A stretch of 64,000 bases of DNA from an uncultured Christensenella sp. (GCA_910583995.1 CAJTYW010000003.1:1-64000); one strand, 5' to 3'; counted from the first letter of the stretch, positions 18,176 to 27,063 are shown. Translations and numbers: made by a program. Notes: generated by a model from the sequence alone, not told the origin.

Positions 18176-19237
18176 ATGGCTTTTGCTGAAAATTATTACA
18201 TAGGCGGAAATGACGAACACGGCATTAATCCTGCAACACCGGGTAAACGCACGCCTATTATGCCTTATGTAAATAGAAGTTTTTATGAAAATGAATTTAA
18301 CAGACCTGCAAAATATTATTTTTTGATTGCGTGTCTAAGAACAGGTTTTAATGTATACGATGTTAAACCCGAATTTAACGATGTGTCTATTTCTCAAAGG
18401 GTAACTAGAGTAAACAGACAAAATCTTACATATTTGCTAACTTACGCTTATAATGCTATTGGTAATGATTTAGCTTTTTCTGCAACAAATGGTTATTTGG
18501 TTTTTTACTCAAACGAAAACAGATTTACCCAAACGAGCAGGTTGCTTGCATACGATGTTTCTGCAGGATTAGCTGAAGAAATAACCACTAAAAACTTGGG
18601 AATCGGTACTTTAAATAATATAGGTATGCTTAAAAATGTTAATTGTCCTGCAGTCGTTTTAGAGTGTGGATTTATGACTAATTTTGATGAAGCGAAACTT
18701 ATGATGGACCCTGATTTTCAAAGATTATGCGGTGATGGTGGGGCAATAGGCGTATCAAAAAATTTGGAAGTAAATTATGTAGCGGATATGAATTACACTC
18801 AAATGCCTACAATAAGGTATGGCAACAGAGGAAATGTTGTTAAGTTTTTGCAATGCTATTTAAACTTATATGGCAACACTTTGACTGTCGACGGAATTTT
18901 TGGCAGCGGTACACAAAATGCAGTAAGAAAATTCCAACAAGATAATGGCTTGGCTGTGGACGGAATAGTAGGCCGCAATACTTGGCGTACTCTTATGATG
19001 CAAGATACATTGCCATTGCTAAGAAGGGGTAGTCGTGGAGTATATGTACGCTATCTTCAACAAAAACTTGTTGCTAAACTTTATCCTGCAGGCACTGCAG
19101 ACGGAATATTTGGCAGTAATACAGAAAGTGCAGTAAGACAATTTCAAGAAGAAAACGGCTTGTCAGTAGACGGAATAGTAGGTCCACTAACTTGGGCAAA
19201 ATTAACGCCTATTGGTGGCGGAAGAGAGAAGCCTTAA
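18176..19237 (+). CDS. Amidase_3-like N-acetylmuramoyl-L-alanine amidase with two peptidoglycan-binding repeats
   Basis: The 353-residue protein has an N-terminal amidase_3-like half (about 1-200) and two PG_binding_1 repeats (about 211-275 and 279-343), each with the Y/R-G-x-R-G ... D-G-I-F-G ... A-V-R-x-F-Q-x-x-N-G-L ... D-G-I-V-G pattern. In the amidase half, the first zinc-site His (D-E-H-G-I-N), the Glu (Y-E-N-E-F-N) and the catalytic Glu (L-E-C-G-F-M-T-N) are visible, but the expected S-I-H-A-N-A reads T-Y-A-Y-N-A, so the second zinc His seems to be Ala. No signal peptide is present, as in mother-cell amidases of the CwlC type, which would act on the wall after lysis during sporulation; that role is inference. 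The ATG follows GGGGGGAT. Confidence 0.78.
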   Translation: MAFAENYYIGGNDEHGINPATPGKRTPIMPYVNRSFYENEFNRPAKYYFLIACLRTGFNVYDVKPEFNDVSISQRVTRVNRQNLTYLLTYAYNAIGNDLAFSATNGYLVFYSNENRFTQTSRLLAYDVSAGLAEEITTKNLGIGTLNNIGMLKNVNCPAVVLECGFMTNFDEAKLMMDPDFQRLCGDGGAIGVSKNLEVNYVADMNYTQMPTIRYGNRGNVVKFLQCYLNLYGNTLTVDGIFGSGTQNAVRKFQQDNGLAVDGIVGRNTWRTLMMQDTLPLLRRGSRGVYVRYLQQKLVAKLYPAGTADGIFGSNTESAVRQFQEENGLSVDGIVGPLTWAKLTPIGGGREKP

Positions 19238-19263
19238 TTATCTTCTTTTTATATAAATTGCAA

Positions 19264-19300
19264 AAAAATAACATAATGAAATAGTCATTATGTTATTTTT
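19264..19300. terminator. Bidirectional terminator between convergent genes
   Basis: A 16-base stem (19264-19279 with 19285-19300) with A-run on one side and T-run on the other serves both the amidase gene and the minus-strand PII gene. Confidence 0.88.
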
Positions 19301-19312
19301 CATTTATTATAT

Positions 19313-19732
19313 TTATTGTTGTTCGGCTTTTTCTGTATCATTTTCTGATTTTAAATCTTCTTCCGCATTTTCTTTATCTTTCTCTTCCTTTTTGCTATCT
19401 AGGTGGTGTTGAGTTGTATTTGTTGTAAGTCCTACTACATCGTCTACTGGCAGAGAAAAAGCAATACCTTGACCAGCTGTTTTAAGTCCTGCACCTTGAT
19501 ATAAAGCGTGAAGTACAGCATCTTTTATTTCGCTTGGAACTAAAATCATAACAACTTCTTTGTCAGGCTGAATAGTAATATTAAAAAATTGTTCGGCTTC
19601 ACGATTTGCTGTGCCTCTTGCGTGAATAACAGTACCACCACGAGCACCAGCTTCTTTTGCAGCGTCCATTGCTGCTTCTGAAAAGCCTGCATTTATAATA
19701 CACAAAACTAATTCGTATTTTGATTTGTTCAT
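19313..19732 (-). CDS. PII-like (GlnB superfamily) regulatory protein
   Basis: The 139-residue protein has a PII-like ferredoxin fold over about residues 1-105: Y-E-L-V-L-C-I-I-N-A-G-F-S at the first strand, G-A-R-G-G-T-V-I-H-A-R-G on the strand before the T-loop position, and K-E-V-V-M-I-L-V-P at a later strand. The last 30 or so residues are Lys/Glu-rich and look disordered. It lacks the uridylylated Tyr loop of classical GlnB, so it is a PII-like variant that may bind a nucleotide. Its start overlaps the stop of the upstream PII-like gene as ATGA, and both follow a DUF1538 membrane protein, which they may regulate. Confidence 0.78.
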   Translation of the reverse strand: MNKSKYELVLCIINAGFSEAAMDAAKEAGARGGTVIHARGTANREAEQFFNITIQPDKEVVMILVPSEIKDAVLHALYQGAGLKTAGQGIAFSLPVDDVVGLTTNTTQHHLDSKKEEKDKENAEEDLKSENDTEKAEQQ

Positions 19733-20268
19733 TTTGTTTTTTCCTCCTTGACTGCCATTCTGTTATTGCTTAAAAAGCCGTAAATCAAAGTTCCTATTAC
19801 ACTTGTTAGCGGAATTGTAAAAGCTATGCCTTTTCCGTCTTTAATGGTATTAAACTTTTCTTCTATTTGAGCTAGGGCATCGCTAAGCTTGTTTTGTTGA
19901 ATCACGCTTGCTATAACTACTTTTTCGTTGTTTGCAAGACCTAATAATTCAAGCATACTTTTTGGTGCCATACCATTGCCGAGTATTGCAATTTGCATAT
20001 TAACATCAAAAGATTGAATTAAATCAAGATAAAATTCCGCTTTGTTTCTGTTTACAATAGTAAATAGCAATTTTAGTTTGTTTTGAGAAACTGTATTTGA
20101 TTTGTTTGTTGCACTTTGTTTTTTTTGTGTTATTTTTGCTTTTTGTGGCAATTTGACTTTTACATTCTCTTGAATTTTAGTCAATTTTTCCTTTCTTGTA
20201 ATTTGTGGTTTTGTTAAAGAAGGTTTATTATTTTCAGTTGAGTTTTTATTAGAAAATCTGTTTGGCAT
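19729..20268 (-). CDS. PII-like protein with basic N-terminal extension
   Basis: The 179-residue protein has a Lys/Gln/Asn/Thr-rich extension of about 65 residues, then a PII-like domain that begins K-L-K-L-L-F-T-I-V-N-R and includes E-K-V-V-I-A-S-V-I and K-G-I-A-F-T-I-P-L, the last closely matching Q-G-I-A-F-S-L-P-V of its neighbour. The loop region between is not glycine-rich as in the neighbour, so the two are divergent paralogues that might form a mixed trimer. The start ATG has AAGGAGG upstream, eleven bases after the DUF1538 stop; its own stop overlaps the next start by four bases. Confidence 0.7.
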   Translation of the reverse strand: MPNRFSNKNSTENNKPSLTKPQITRKEKLTKIQENVKVKLPQKAKITQKKQSATNKSNTVSQNKLKLLFTIVNRNKAEFYLDLIQSFDVNMQIAILGNGMAPKSMLELLGLANNEKVVIASVIQQNKLSDALAQIEEKFNTIKDGKGIAFTIPLTSVIGTLIYGFLSNNRMAVKEEKTK

Positions 20269-20279
20269 AATATCCTCCT

Positions 20280-21806
20280 TTAATCAAAGTAAATGATTTG
20301 TTCATCATCTGCCGACAAAATACGTTTCATAGCAATCTTGTTACGAACTTTAGCAGACATTACAGCTTTAAAGCCTAAAGTTTGAATTGTAATAAGCGGT
20401 GTCATTGCAACCATTGCTACAACGCCAAACGCATCAGTAAGTACACTTTGTGGTGAGCCGCTAATCATAACGCAAGCACCTATTGCTAGTGGTAATATAA
20501 AGCTTGATGTAAGCGGACCGCTTGCAACTCCACCAGAGTCAAATGCGATTGCTGTATAAATTCTTGGTACGAAAAATGAAAGACCAAGTGATAAGCAGTA
20601 GCCAGGGATTAAGTAGTAAAGTATAGAGAATTTGAATATCATTCTGATTAGTGATAGTCCGATTGATATACCAACCGCAACGGAAAGTGCAATAAGCATT
20701 TCAATTTTCTTAACTCCGCCACCTGTAACTTCTTCAACTTGCTTATTAAGTACGTGAACGGCAGGCTCTGCCAAAACAACCACCATACCTAATAGTACGC
20801 CTATAAGCACCAAAATTGTTGGACTGAAGTTTGCTATTTGCTCCCCTAATTTAAAGCCTACTGGCATAAAGCCTACAGATACTGCAACAAAGAAAATAGT
20901 CAAGCCTAAAAAGGTGTATACAATACCAATTCCTATTTGCAATAATTTTTTTGCAGGTAGTTTTAGTATAGTAAATTGTAAAATCATAAAAAATAATACA
21001 ATTAGTCCCAATGCCTTTAATGTGTCAAGTGAGTGGCTTAAAACGATACTGCCAAAACTTGCCAAACTTGCTTCAACAGAGTAGTCAGCTAGCTCATAAA
21101 TCATTTCACCATTAGAAGTAAGTGCTAGTACTGCAAGTGCTATCATAGGACCTATCGAACATAAGGCAATAAGACCAAAGCTGTTTTCATTTGAATTTCT
21201 ACCACCAACAGTGTTAGCAATACCAAAGCCTAATGCCATAATAAAAGGAACAGTAATTGGACCTGTTGTTACACCGCCTGAGTCAAATGCCAAAGCCAAA
21301 AAGTCTAGTTTGCCTGCTTCTATCATAACCGCACATAGTGCAAATAAAAGCATATAAAAAAACATTAAAATCATTGATAGATTTTTTTTAAAAAGTATTT
21401 TTAAAATTGATATAACTAGGAAAAGTCCAACGCCAAGTCCTACAACCATAATAAGGATAGTAGGATTTATAACAGTTTTAACTTGTTCTGCAAGAACGGA
21501 TAAATCAGGTTCGGCAATAGTGATAAGCACACCCATTACAAAGCTGACTGCAATAAGTACAAAAACTTTTTTTGACTTGATAAGACCTGAACCGATATGT
21601 TCGCCCATAGGAGTCATAGCTAAGTCAGAGCCTAAGTTAAATAGTCCAATTCCCAATATCAAAAAGACAGCAGATACGGCAAAAGCTACAATCTCCGTTG
21701 TAGATAATTGTACAAGTGGAGTGAATGAAATAATAAGTACTATTGCCGTAACGGGAAGTACGGAAATTAGAGCTTCTTTCAATTTTAAAAGTAGTGCTTT
21801 AACCAT
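20280..21806 (-). CDS. DUF1538 family membrane protein
   Basis: The 508-residue protein has about twelve hydrophobic helices in two homologous halves. Each half contains an A-E-P-x-x-x-V-L-x-x-Q-V motif (A-E-P-D-L-S-V-L near residue 95, A-E-P-A-V-H-V-L near 345) and later F-D-S-G-G-V-x-x-G-P (near 180 and 425). Duplicated polar motifs of this kind in the membrane suggest a transporter, but the substrate is not known. The two genes immediately downstream encode PII-like proteins, the usual partners of transporters controlled by nucleotide state. AAGGAG precedes the ATG at 21806 and a promoter lies 45 to 70 bases upstream. Confidence 0.85.
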   Translation of the reverse strand: MVKALLLKLKEALISVLPVTAIVLIISFTPLVQLSTTEIVAFAVSAVFLILGIGLFNLGSDLAMTPMGEHIGSGLIKSKKVFVLIAVSFVMGVLITIAEPDLSVLAEQVKTVINPTILIMVVGLGVGLFLVISILKILFKKNLSMILMFFYMLLFALCAVMIEAGKLDFLALAFDSGGVTTGPITVPFIMALGFGIANTVGGRNSNENSFGLIALCSIGPMIALAVLALTSNGEMIYELADYSVEASLASFGSIVLSHSLDTLKALGLIVLFFMILQFTILKLPAKKLLQIGIGIVYTFLGLTIFFVAVSVGFMPVGFKLGEQIANFSPTILVLIGVLLGMVVVLAEPAVHVLNKQVEEVTGGGVKKIEMLIALSVAVGISIGLSLIRMIFKFSILYYLIPGYCLSLGLSFFVPRIYTAIAFDSGGVASGPLTSSFILPLAIGACVMISGSPQSVLTDAFGVVAMVAMTPLITIQTLGFKAVMSAKVRNKIAMKRILSADDEQIIYFD

Positions 21807-21848
21807 TAGATACTCCTTTCTTTTTTTGTCGCAATTGAGAATATATTG

Positions 21849-21877
21849 ATTTTAACATAAATTTTTATAATTGACAA
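21849..21877 (-). promoter_or_regulatory. Promoter of the DUF1538-PII unit
   Basis: On the minus strand TTGTCA (21877-21872), a 17-base spacer and TAAAAT (21854-21849) precede the ATG at 21806. Confidence 0.6.
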
Positions 21878-22000
21878 ATATTATTTATATAAAAAATAAT
21901 TTTTATTATTTTAAAAGTCAATTTATGGATATTTAGGCATATTAAATTTGTGTTATTATGTTAGTTTGACTGAATAAGTAAAAACTTACTAACTACTTAA

Positions 22001-22037
22001 ATTTTTGTAAAAAATATCAATTACCCACGATTTTTGG
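22001..22037 (-). repeat. Dispersed CAAAAATCG motif, copy overlapping a stop codon
   Basis: Read on the minus strand, CAAAAATCG (22036-22028) is followed by TGGGTAATTG and a T-rich then CAAAAATT half. The core covers the last codons and the stop of the YjbR-like gene. The first 19 bases match the copy at 25934. Confidence 0.55.
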
Positions 22038-22719
22038 CAGGTTTTCTGTTTGCAAGAGAGTAGCTATTATCAATATGCTCAAAAATTTTATCTATACTTA
22101 GCGTGCAATTATCAAGTTTAATTGTAAGCCAATATTTCTTATTCATATGATATGCGGGGAAGTAATTTACATAGTCTATTATATTGCTTATTGTGTTTGG
22201 ATTTTCCATAATATCAATAATTTCAACAATATGTTTGCCGTTTAGTCCTAAAGATTCAGCCTTTGTGGTGAGCATAGCACAATACCATTTATTACTGTCT
22301 TTTCTTCTTAAAATTGCATTATTAGGAGTTTTTGCCCATAAAAATTCTAATTCGTCGCCATATTTTTCTTTAGCATAGTTTTCAATTAACTTAGAGTATT
22401 CGCTTTTAAATATATATTTATCAAAGCATTTATCACGTATGTCAAGCAACGCTTTTTCATATTCAGTTTTTACAATGCCTACAAATACGCCGCTTGCATT
22501 TTCTGCTAAAAACAAATCATAAATTTCTTCGCTATCTAAATCAAAAACTTCTGTATTTATATTTTCGTCTTTAAAAATTTTGATTGTAAGTTTCATTTGG
22601 TTATTTACTATATTTGTTGTGTAAACTAGACAATCGTTTTGCATAACAAAGCCGTAACTTATTAGTTTATCAAAATTTACTTTGTAATTTAAAAATATAT
22701 CTTGCAAAATTTTATTCAT
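22021..22719 (-). CDS. MmcQ/YjbR family protein with extra N-terminal domain
   Basis: The 232-residue protein ends in a YjbR-type domain (about 115-225): L-R-R-K-D-S-N-K-W-Y-C-A-M, then N-Y-F-P-A-Y-H-M-N-K-K-Y-W-L-T-I-K-L-D. That domain has a DNA-binding-like CyaY fold whose function is unproven. The first 110 residues hold a second module, with N-Q-M-K-L-T-I-K-I-F, often found next to YjbR in Clostridia. No signal peptide is present. It diverges from the mannosidase gene, sharing a 180-base promoter region. The last codons are formed by a dispersed motif copy. Confidence 0.75.
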   Translation of the reverse strand: MNKILQDIFLNYKVNFDKLISYGFVMQNDCLVYTTNIVNNQMKLTIKIFKDENINTEVFDLDSEEIYDLFLAENASGVFVGIVKTEYEKALLDIRDKCFDKYIFKSEYSKLIENYAKEKYGDELEFLWAKTPNNAILRRKDSNKWYCAMLTTKAESLGLNGKHIVEIIDIMENPNTISNIIDYVNYFPAYHMNKKYWLTIKLDNCTLSIDKIFEHIDNSYSLANRKPAKNRG

Positions 22720-22751
22720 AATTTGTCCCTATAAATTTATTACAAAATTAT

Positions 22752-22785
22752 TATAACATAATTAAACTTTTAAATCAATATACTA
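22752..22785 (-). promoter_or_regulatory. Promoter of the YjbR-like gene
   Basis: On the minus strand TTGATT, a 17-base spacer and TATAAT lie about 30 to 65 bases upstream of the ATG at 22719, in the divergent region shared with the mannosidase promoter. Confidence 0.55.
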
Positions 22786-22789
22786 TTTT

Positions 22790-22817
22790 ATTTTTGAAAA
22801 ATTAATCCCGATTTTTG
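22790..22817 (-). repeat. Dispersed CAAAAATCG motif copy
   Basis: On the minus strand CAAAAATCG (22817-22809) is followed by GGATTA and then ATTTTTCAAAAAT. The layout matches the copies at 34878 and 44214. It lies between two divergent promoters. Confidence 0.55.
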
Positions 22818-22849
22818 CAGTATGTTTTAAGAATATAATGAAATAGGTC

Positions 22850-22878
22850 TTGAATTTATATAAATAATATGATATAAT
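22850..22878 (+). promoter_or_regulatory. Promoter of the mannosidase gene
   Basis: TTGAAT (22850-22855), a 17-base spacer and TATAAT (22873-22878) precede the ATG at 22903 by about 25 bases. Confidence 0.7.
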
Positions 22879-22902
22879 AAATAATGTTTATGGGAGAGAT
22901 AT

Positions 22903-25900
22903 ATGAGTGCAATAAAAATGTTTTTTAATGGGGATTTGTATAATTGGGCAAACAGGTATAAGGCTAATTTTGAAAGCAAAAAAATGTCTGGTTTGTATTA
23001 TGGGAACAAATCTACTATATATGTTGGTTTTGCAAATAAATTAAAAAAACTTGCTTATACAAAAGTAGGAAGTCTTAAGATGGAAGGTTATTATTCCACT
23101 GCGCCATTGCCATTTGACAAAAGATTTGATGGCGAGTACATTGCTTTAAGTAAAGGTACAATATGGGCGAAAAACACTTTTGATTGTATGTGGGTGCATT
23201 GTACGGGTAATGTAACTAGTGACTTTGGTAACAAAAAATTGAGATTTAAAATTGACCTTGGTGGTGAAGGGCTTGTTTGTGATAAAAATGGCAGACCTAC
23301 ACAAGGTATTACTAATTTTGTGAGCGAGTATGACTATAGTTTAGGAAAACCTGGCAAGTTGATTGTTTTAAGTGAAGGACTTGTAGAAGGCGGAGTTATT
23401 GATTTTTGGATAGATGCAGCTGCAAATGATTTGTTTGGTAAATTCCAACAAAATGCCGTTATAAAATGCGCAGATATTGTTTGTGAGAATGAAAATATAA
23501 GAAATCTTGCCTACGATGTGGAAGTACTATTATCCGCTTGCGATTATGCGGATAAAACTCAGGCAAGTAAAATATATAGTGAGCTCAAAAAGCTTTATAA
23601 AAAGTGTAGTAATAAAGTTACAGAGAAAGTTGCTAGCGAGTGCAGAGATATTTTAAAACCTTTGTTTGATTGCTTTAAAAAGGATAAAAATTTTGAATAT
23701 ACTGCAATAGGTCACGCACACCTTGATTTAGCTTGGTTATGGCCGATAAGGGAAACTAAAAGAAAAGGTTTAAGGACTTTTGCCACTCAAATTATGAATA
23801 TGGAAAGATACCCTAACTATTATTTTGGGGCATCACAGGCACAATTGTTTGATTGGATTAAGCAGCTTGATATTGACCTATATAATAAGATATGTGATAA
23901 AGTAAAATCCCACAGGTTAGAAGTGCAAGGTGCTACTTGGGTTGAAATGGATAGCAATCTTATTGGAATGGAAAGCCTTATTAGACAGTTTTATTACGGC
24001 AAAAAATATTTTTTGCAAGAATTTGGCTGTGATATGAAAATACTTTGGCTACCAGATAGCTTTGGATATTCTGCCTGCATTCCACAAATAATGAACCTTG
24101 CGGATTGCCCATACTTTTTGACGCAAAAATTGAGTTGGAATACTGTAACAAAATTTCCTTATCATACTTTTAACTGGGTTGGTTTGGACGGAAGTGAAGT
24201 ATTTGCACATATGCTCCCAAACAATTCATACAACTCACCAAACCGTGCGGATAATTTGGTGTTTGGTGCAAAAAATTATCAAGAAAGAGAAATTTGCAAT
24301 AAAGCTCTTACATTGTTTGGTATAGGTGATGGTGGTGCAGGTCCAGGATTTGAACATATCGAAAGGGCAAAAAGACTTGAGAATTTAAGCCCAGTACCTA
24401 ATGTAAAAATGGGTATGTCAGTAGACTTTTTTGACGATATGGTAAGGGATAGAGAAAAATTTAAGAAATATCAAGGAGAATTGTATCTTGAAAAACATCA
24501 AGGTACTTACACAACGCAAGCACTTACTAAATATTACAACAGAAAATGTGAATTTGCTTTAAGAAATTATGAGTTATTGGCTTGTTTGACAGGCGAGAGC
24601 AATTTGCCTATTGATTTTGTTAGTTTTGAAAAATTGTGGAAAGAAATTTTATTATACCAGTTCCACGACATATTGCCGGGGTCGTCAATTGACAGAGTAT
24701 ATGACGAGTGTTTGGTAAGGTATAAATATATTTTGGATAGCTTAAATGATGGAATAAATAGCATGCTTAGTATGATTGGTAGTGGCAAAATGTTGTTTAA
24801 TCCTAACAGTTTTGACACTGACTATTACTATAAAGAAAATAATGCCTGGTATAAAATTACTTTGCCTAAATTGAGTAGCGTTTCTTGCGAAAAAGCACAA
24901 GTTGTCAGCGGTTTAGTAACTTATTCAGAAAATCATATTGAAAACGAAAATGTAAAAATCACTTTTTATAAAGGCGAAATAATCGGGTATTTTGATAAAA
25001 AAATCAATAAAAGCTTTGTTTTGGAAAAAGGCAGATTTTTAAAATATAATGTTTATAAAGACTATGGCGATTGTTGGGATATGCGTAAAAATTATGCAAA
25101 CAGCAAAAAATCTTTAAAACTTGAAAGCTTTAAAATTGTGTCTGACGGAGTAAAAGCGGTTGCAGAAAGTGTATTTGTCTTAAATGGTTTGAAAGTTGTG
25201 CAAAATGTAAGTTTAACGGGAAATGAAGATTTTGTAAGAATAAACATTCAAATTGAAAACAATAGGGATAAAAGTATGCTTAGGGTTAAGTTTGAAAGCA
25301 ATGTTTATAGCGATAAATGTACTTTTAATACTCAAAACGGACATATTTATAGAGCGACAACAGAGAATAATAAAACAGAAATTGCACAATACGAAGTTTG
25401 CGGACAAAAATTTGTGGATTTGTCAGACGGAAATAGTGGGATAGCAATTATAAATGATTGTAAGTACGGATTTAGGTGTAAAGGTAGTACAATTGATATG
25501 AACCTTTTAAGAAGTCCGCATAATCCTGCACATAATGTTGATAAAGGGGAATTTGTAGTTCATCTTGCAATTTATACTCATAAAGGAGAAGTGAATAATA
25601 GCGTTTATGAGAGAGCGTATATAATCAATAATCCAGTTTACGAATATGTAGGCAATGGTAATTGTAAATTAAACGAAATAAGTATTGATAACAAAAATAT
25701 TGTGGTCGAGAGTGTTAAAAAAGCTGACAATGGTGGAATTATTGTAAGGGTGTATAATTGTTATAACAATAATGAAAAATTTACTATGCAAGCAAAGCAA
25801 TATGCAAATGCGGAAATTGTGAATATTTTGGAAAATAAGATAGCAGATTTTTGTGGTGTAATTAATATTAAACCTTTTGAGATAATTAATATTAGATTTT

Positions 25901-25908
25901 ATAATTAA
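22903..25908 (+). CDS. Glycoside hydrolase family 38 alpha-mannosidase
   Basis: The 1001-residue enzyme is a full GH38 protein. The catalytic barrel contains G-H-A-H-L-D-L-A-W-L-W (zinc His and Asp) near residue 269, the nucleophile region L-W-L-P-D-S-F-G-Y-S near 383-392, and F-H-D-I-L-P-G-S-S-I near 585 with another zinc His; beta-sandwich domains follow. There is no signal peptide, so it acts in the cytoplasm on imported mannosyl oligosaccharides, releasing mannose. Length matches the bacterial family. GGGAGAG lies before the ATG. The radical SAM gene starts 60 bases downstream and may be cotranscribed. Confidence 0.92.
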   Translation: MSAIKMFFNGDLYNWANRYKANFESKKMSGLYYGNKSTIYVGFANKLKKLAYTKVGSLKMEGYYSTAPLPFDKRFDGEYIALSKGTIWAKNTFDCMWVHCTGNVTSDFGNKKLRFKIDLGGEGLVCDKNGRPTQGITNFVSEYDYSLGKPGKLIVLSEGLVEGGVIDFWIDAAANDLFGKFQQNAVIKCADIVCENENIRNLAYDVEVLLSACDYADKTQASKIYSELKKLYKKCSNKVTEKVASECRDILKPLFDCFKKDKNFEYTAIGHAHLDLAWLWPIRETKRKGLRTFATQIMNMERYPNYYFGASQAQLFDWIKQLDIDLYNKICDKVKSHRLEVQGATWVEMDSNLIGMESLIRQFYYGKKYFLQEFGCDMKILWLPDSFGYSACIPQIMNLADCPYFLTQKLSWNTVTKFPYHTFNWVGLDGSEVFAHMLPNNSYNSPNRADNLVFGAKNYQEREICNKALTLFGIGDGGAGPGFEHIERAKRLENLSPVPNVKMGMSVDFFDDMVRDREKFKKYQGELYLEKHQGTYTTQALTKYYNRKCEFALRNYELLACLTGESNLPIDFVSFEKLWKEILLYQFHDILPGSSIDRVYDECLVRYKYILDSLNDGINSMLSMIGSGKMLFNPNSFDTDYYYKENNAWYKITLPKLSSVSCEKAQVVSGLVTYSENHIENENVKITFYKGEIIGYFDKKINKSFVLEKGRFLKYNVYKDYGDCWDMRKNYANSKKSLKLESFKIVSDGVKAVAESVFVLNGLKVVQNVSLTGNEDFVRINIQIENNRDKSMLRVKFESNVYSDKCTFNTQNGHIYRATTENNKTEIAQYEVCGQKFVDLSDGNSGIAIINDCKYGFRCKGSTIDMNLLRSPHNPAHNVDKGEFVVHLAIYTHKGEVNNSVYERAYIINNPVYEYVGNGNCKLNEISIDNKNIVVESVKKADNGGIIVRVYNCYNNNEKFTMQAKQYANAEIVNILENKIADFCGVINIKPFEIINIRFYN

Positions 25909-25933
25909 AAGTAAAAATTAAGGTAAAACCAAT

Positions 25934-25960
25934 CAAAAATCGTGGGTAATTGGAAAATAG
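25934..25960 (+). repeat. Dispersed CAAAAATCG motif copy
   Basis: CAAAAATCG (25934-25942) is followed by TGGGTAATTG and an A-rich segment. It sits in the 60-base gap between the mannosidase and the radical SAM gene and creates a spurious in-frame GTG start at 25942. Confidence 0.5.
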
Positions 25961-25968
25961 GAGGAGTT

Positions 25969-27063
25969 ATGCCAGCATTATCTATTATGGTTAAACCTGC
26001 ATCGGGGCTATGCAATATGAGATGTAAATATTGTTTTTACAGTGATGTTGTAAGTCACAGAAAAATGGGACAATTTGGCGTTATGGATAAAGAAGTTGCC
26101 GATAATTTGATTGAAAAAGCCATTGTTTTTGCAAATGGTGAGAGTATTAGTTTTGTCTTTCAAGGTGGTGAACCTTTGCTTAGCGGACTTGAATTTTTTG
26201 AGCATTTTATAGACTATGTAAATAGATTTAATTATAAAGGTAAAATTTATTATAGCTTGCAAACAAACGGAACTTTGATAGATGATAAATGGGCAGCTTT
26301 TTTTAAGAAAAATAACTTTTTACTTGGAGTGAGTTTGGACGGAAATGCAGAACATAACAAATTTAGAGTTTTAGCGGATAATAGCCCTGCTTTTAATAAA
26401 ATCGAAAAGGGGATTGAGATATTAGATAAGTATAAAGTAGATTACAATATACTTAGTGTAGTTACAGGTTATTTTGCTGATAATGTAGTAGAAATTTACA
26501 ATTACTTTAAAAGTAAAGGGTATAGATTTTTGCAATTTATACCTTGCCTTAAACCATTTGGAAGCAATGAAGAAAGCGAGCTTTATATGACGGGAAAGCA
26601 ATATCAAAATTATTTGATTAAGCTTTTTAAGTTGTATGCAAATGATTTTTTAAACGACAATTATATTAGCATAAGAAGTTTGGATAATATTGTGAGACTA
26701 TATGGCGGCGTTAAACCCGAACAATGTGGTATGATGGGGGCGTGTTCACATCAATTTGTTGTAGAAAGTAATGGAAATGTTTATCCTTGTGACTTTTATT
26801 GCAGTGACGAGTGGTTGCTTGGTAATATAAAATACAGCGATTTTGCTATGTTGTTTAATTGCGAAAAAGGGCTTGAATTTTTAAAACAGTCATATAAAAT
26901 AAATGAAAAATGCAAAAATTGTGAATATTTTAAAGTTTGCAGGGGGGGCGGTTGCAAGCGTGAAAAGGAAAGCTTAGACTATTGCAAAGCGTATAAAAAT
27001 TTTTATAAAAAGAGTGCTATAATTTTTGCAAAGGTTTTAAATAAGCTTAAAGTTTGCAAATAA
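25969..27063 (+). CDS. Radical SAM/SPASM enzyme, anaerobic sulfatase-maturating enzyme type
   Basis: Read from the ATG at 25969, just after AGGAGG, the protein has 364 residues. The radical SAM cluster is C-N-M-R-C-K-Y-C (CX3CX2C) about residues 14-21, after V-K-P-A-S-G-L. The C-terminal half has two groups of Cys for auxiliary clusters, C-G-M-M-G-A-C with V-Y-P-C-D-F-Y-C, then C-K-N-C and C-R-G-G-G-C-K, the SPASM arrangement of anSME. Family members oxidise a Cys or Ser in sulfatases to formylglycine. No sulfatase gene is in the window, so the substrate lies elsewhere or is a different peptide. An in-frame GTG at 25942 is inside a repeat and is rejected. Confidence 0.85.
   Translation: MPALSIMVKPASGLCNMRCKYCFYSDVVSHRKMGQFGVMDKEVADNLIEKAIVFANGESISFVFQGGEPLLSGLEFFEHFIDYVNRFNYKGKIYYSLQTNGTLIDDKWAAFFKKNNFLLGVSLDGNAEHNKFRVLADNSPAFNKIEKGIEILDKYKVDYNILSVVTGYFADNVVEIYNYFKSKGYRFLQFIPCLKPFGSNEESELYMTGKQYQNYLIKLFKLYANDFLNDNYISIRSLDNIVRLYGGVKPEQCGMMGACSHQFVVESNGNVYPCDFYCSDEWLLGNIKYSDFAMLFNCEKGLEFLKQSYKINEKCKNCEYFKVCRGGGCKREKESLDYCKAYKNFYKKSAIIFAKVLNKLKVCK

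Noticed and set aside
22017..25952. A mobile element bounded by 19-base inverted repeats
   Set aside because: The two ends match, but the same motif core occurs at other sites without this partner, no transposase lies between, and the enclosed genes look like ordinary resident genes.
25942..25968. GTG start for the radical SAM protein adding nine residues
   Set aside because: The codon lies inside the dispersed motif; an AGGAGG site stands directly before the ATG at 25969, and the extra residues match nothing in the family.
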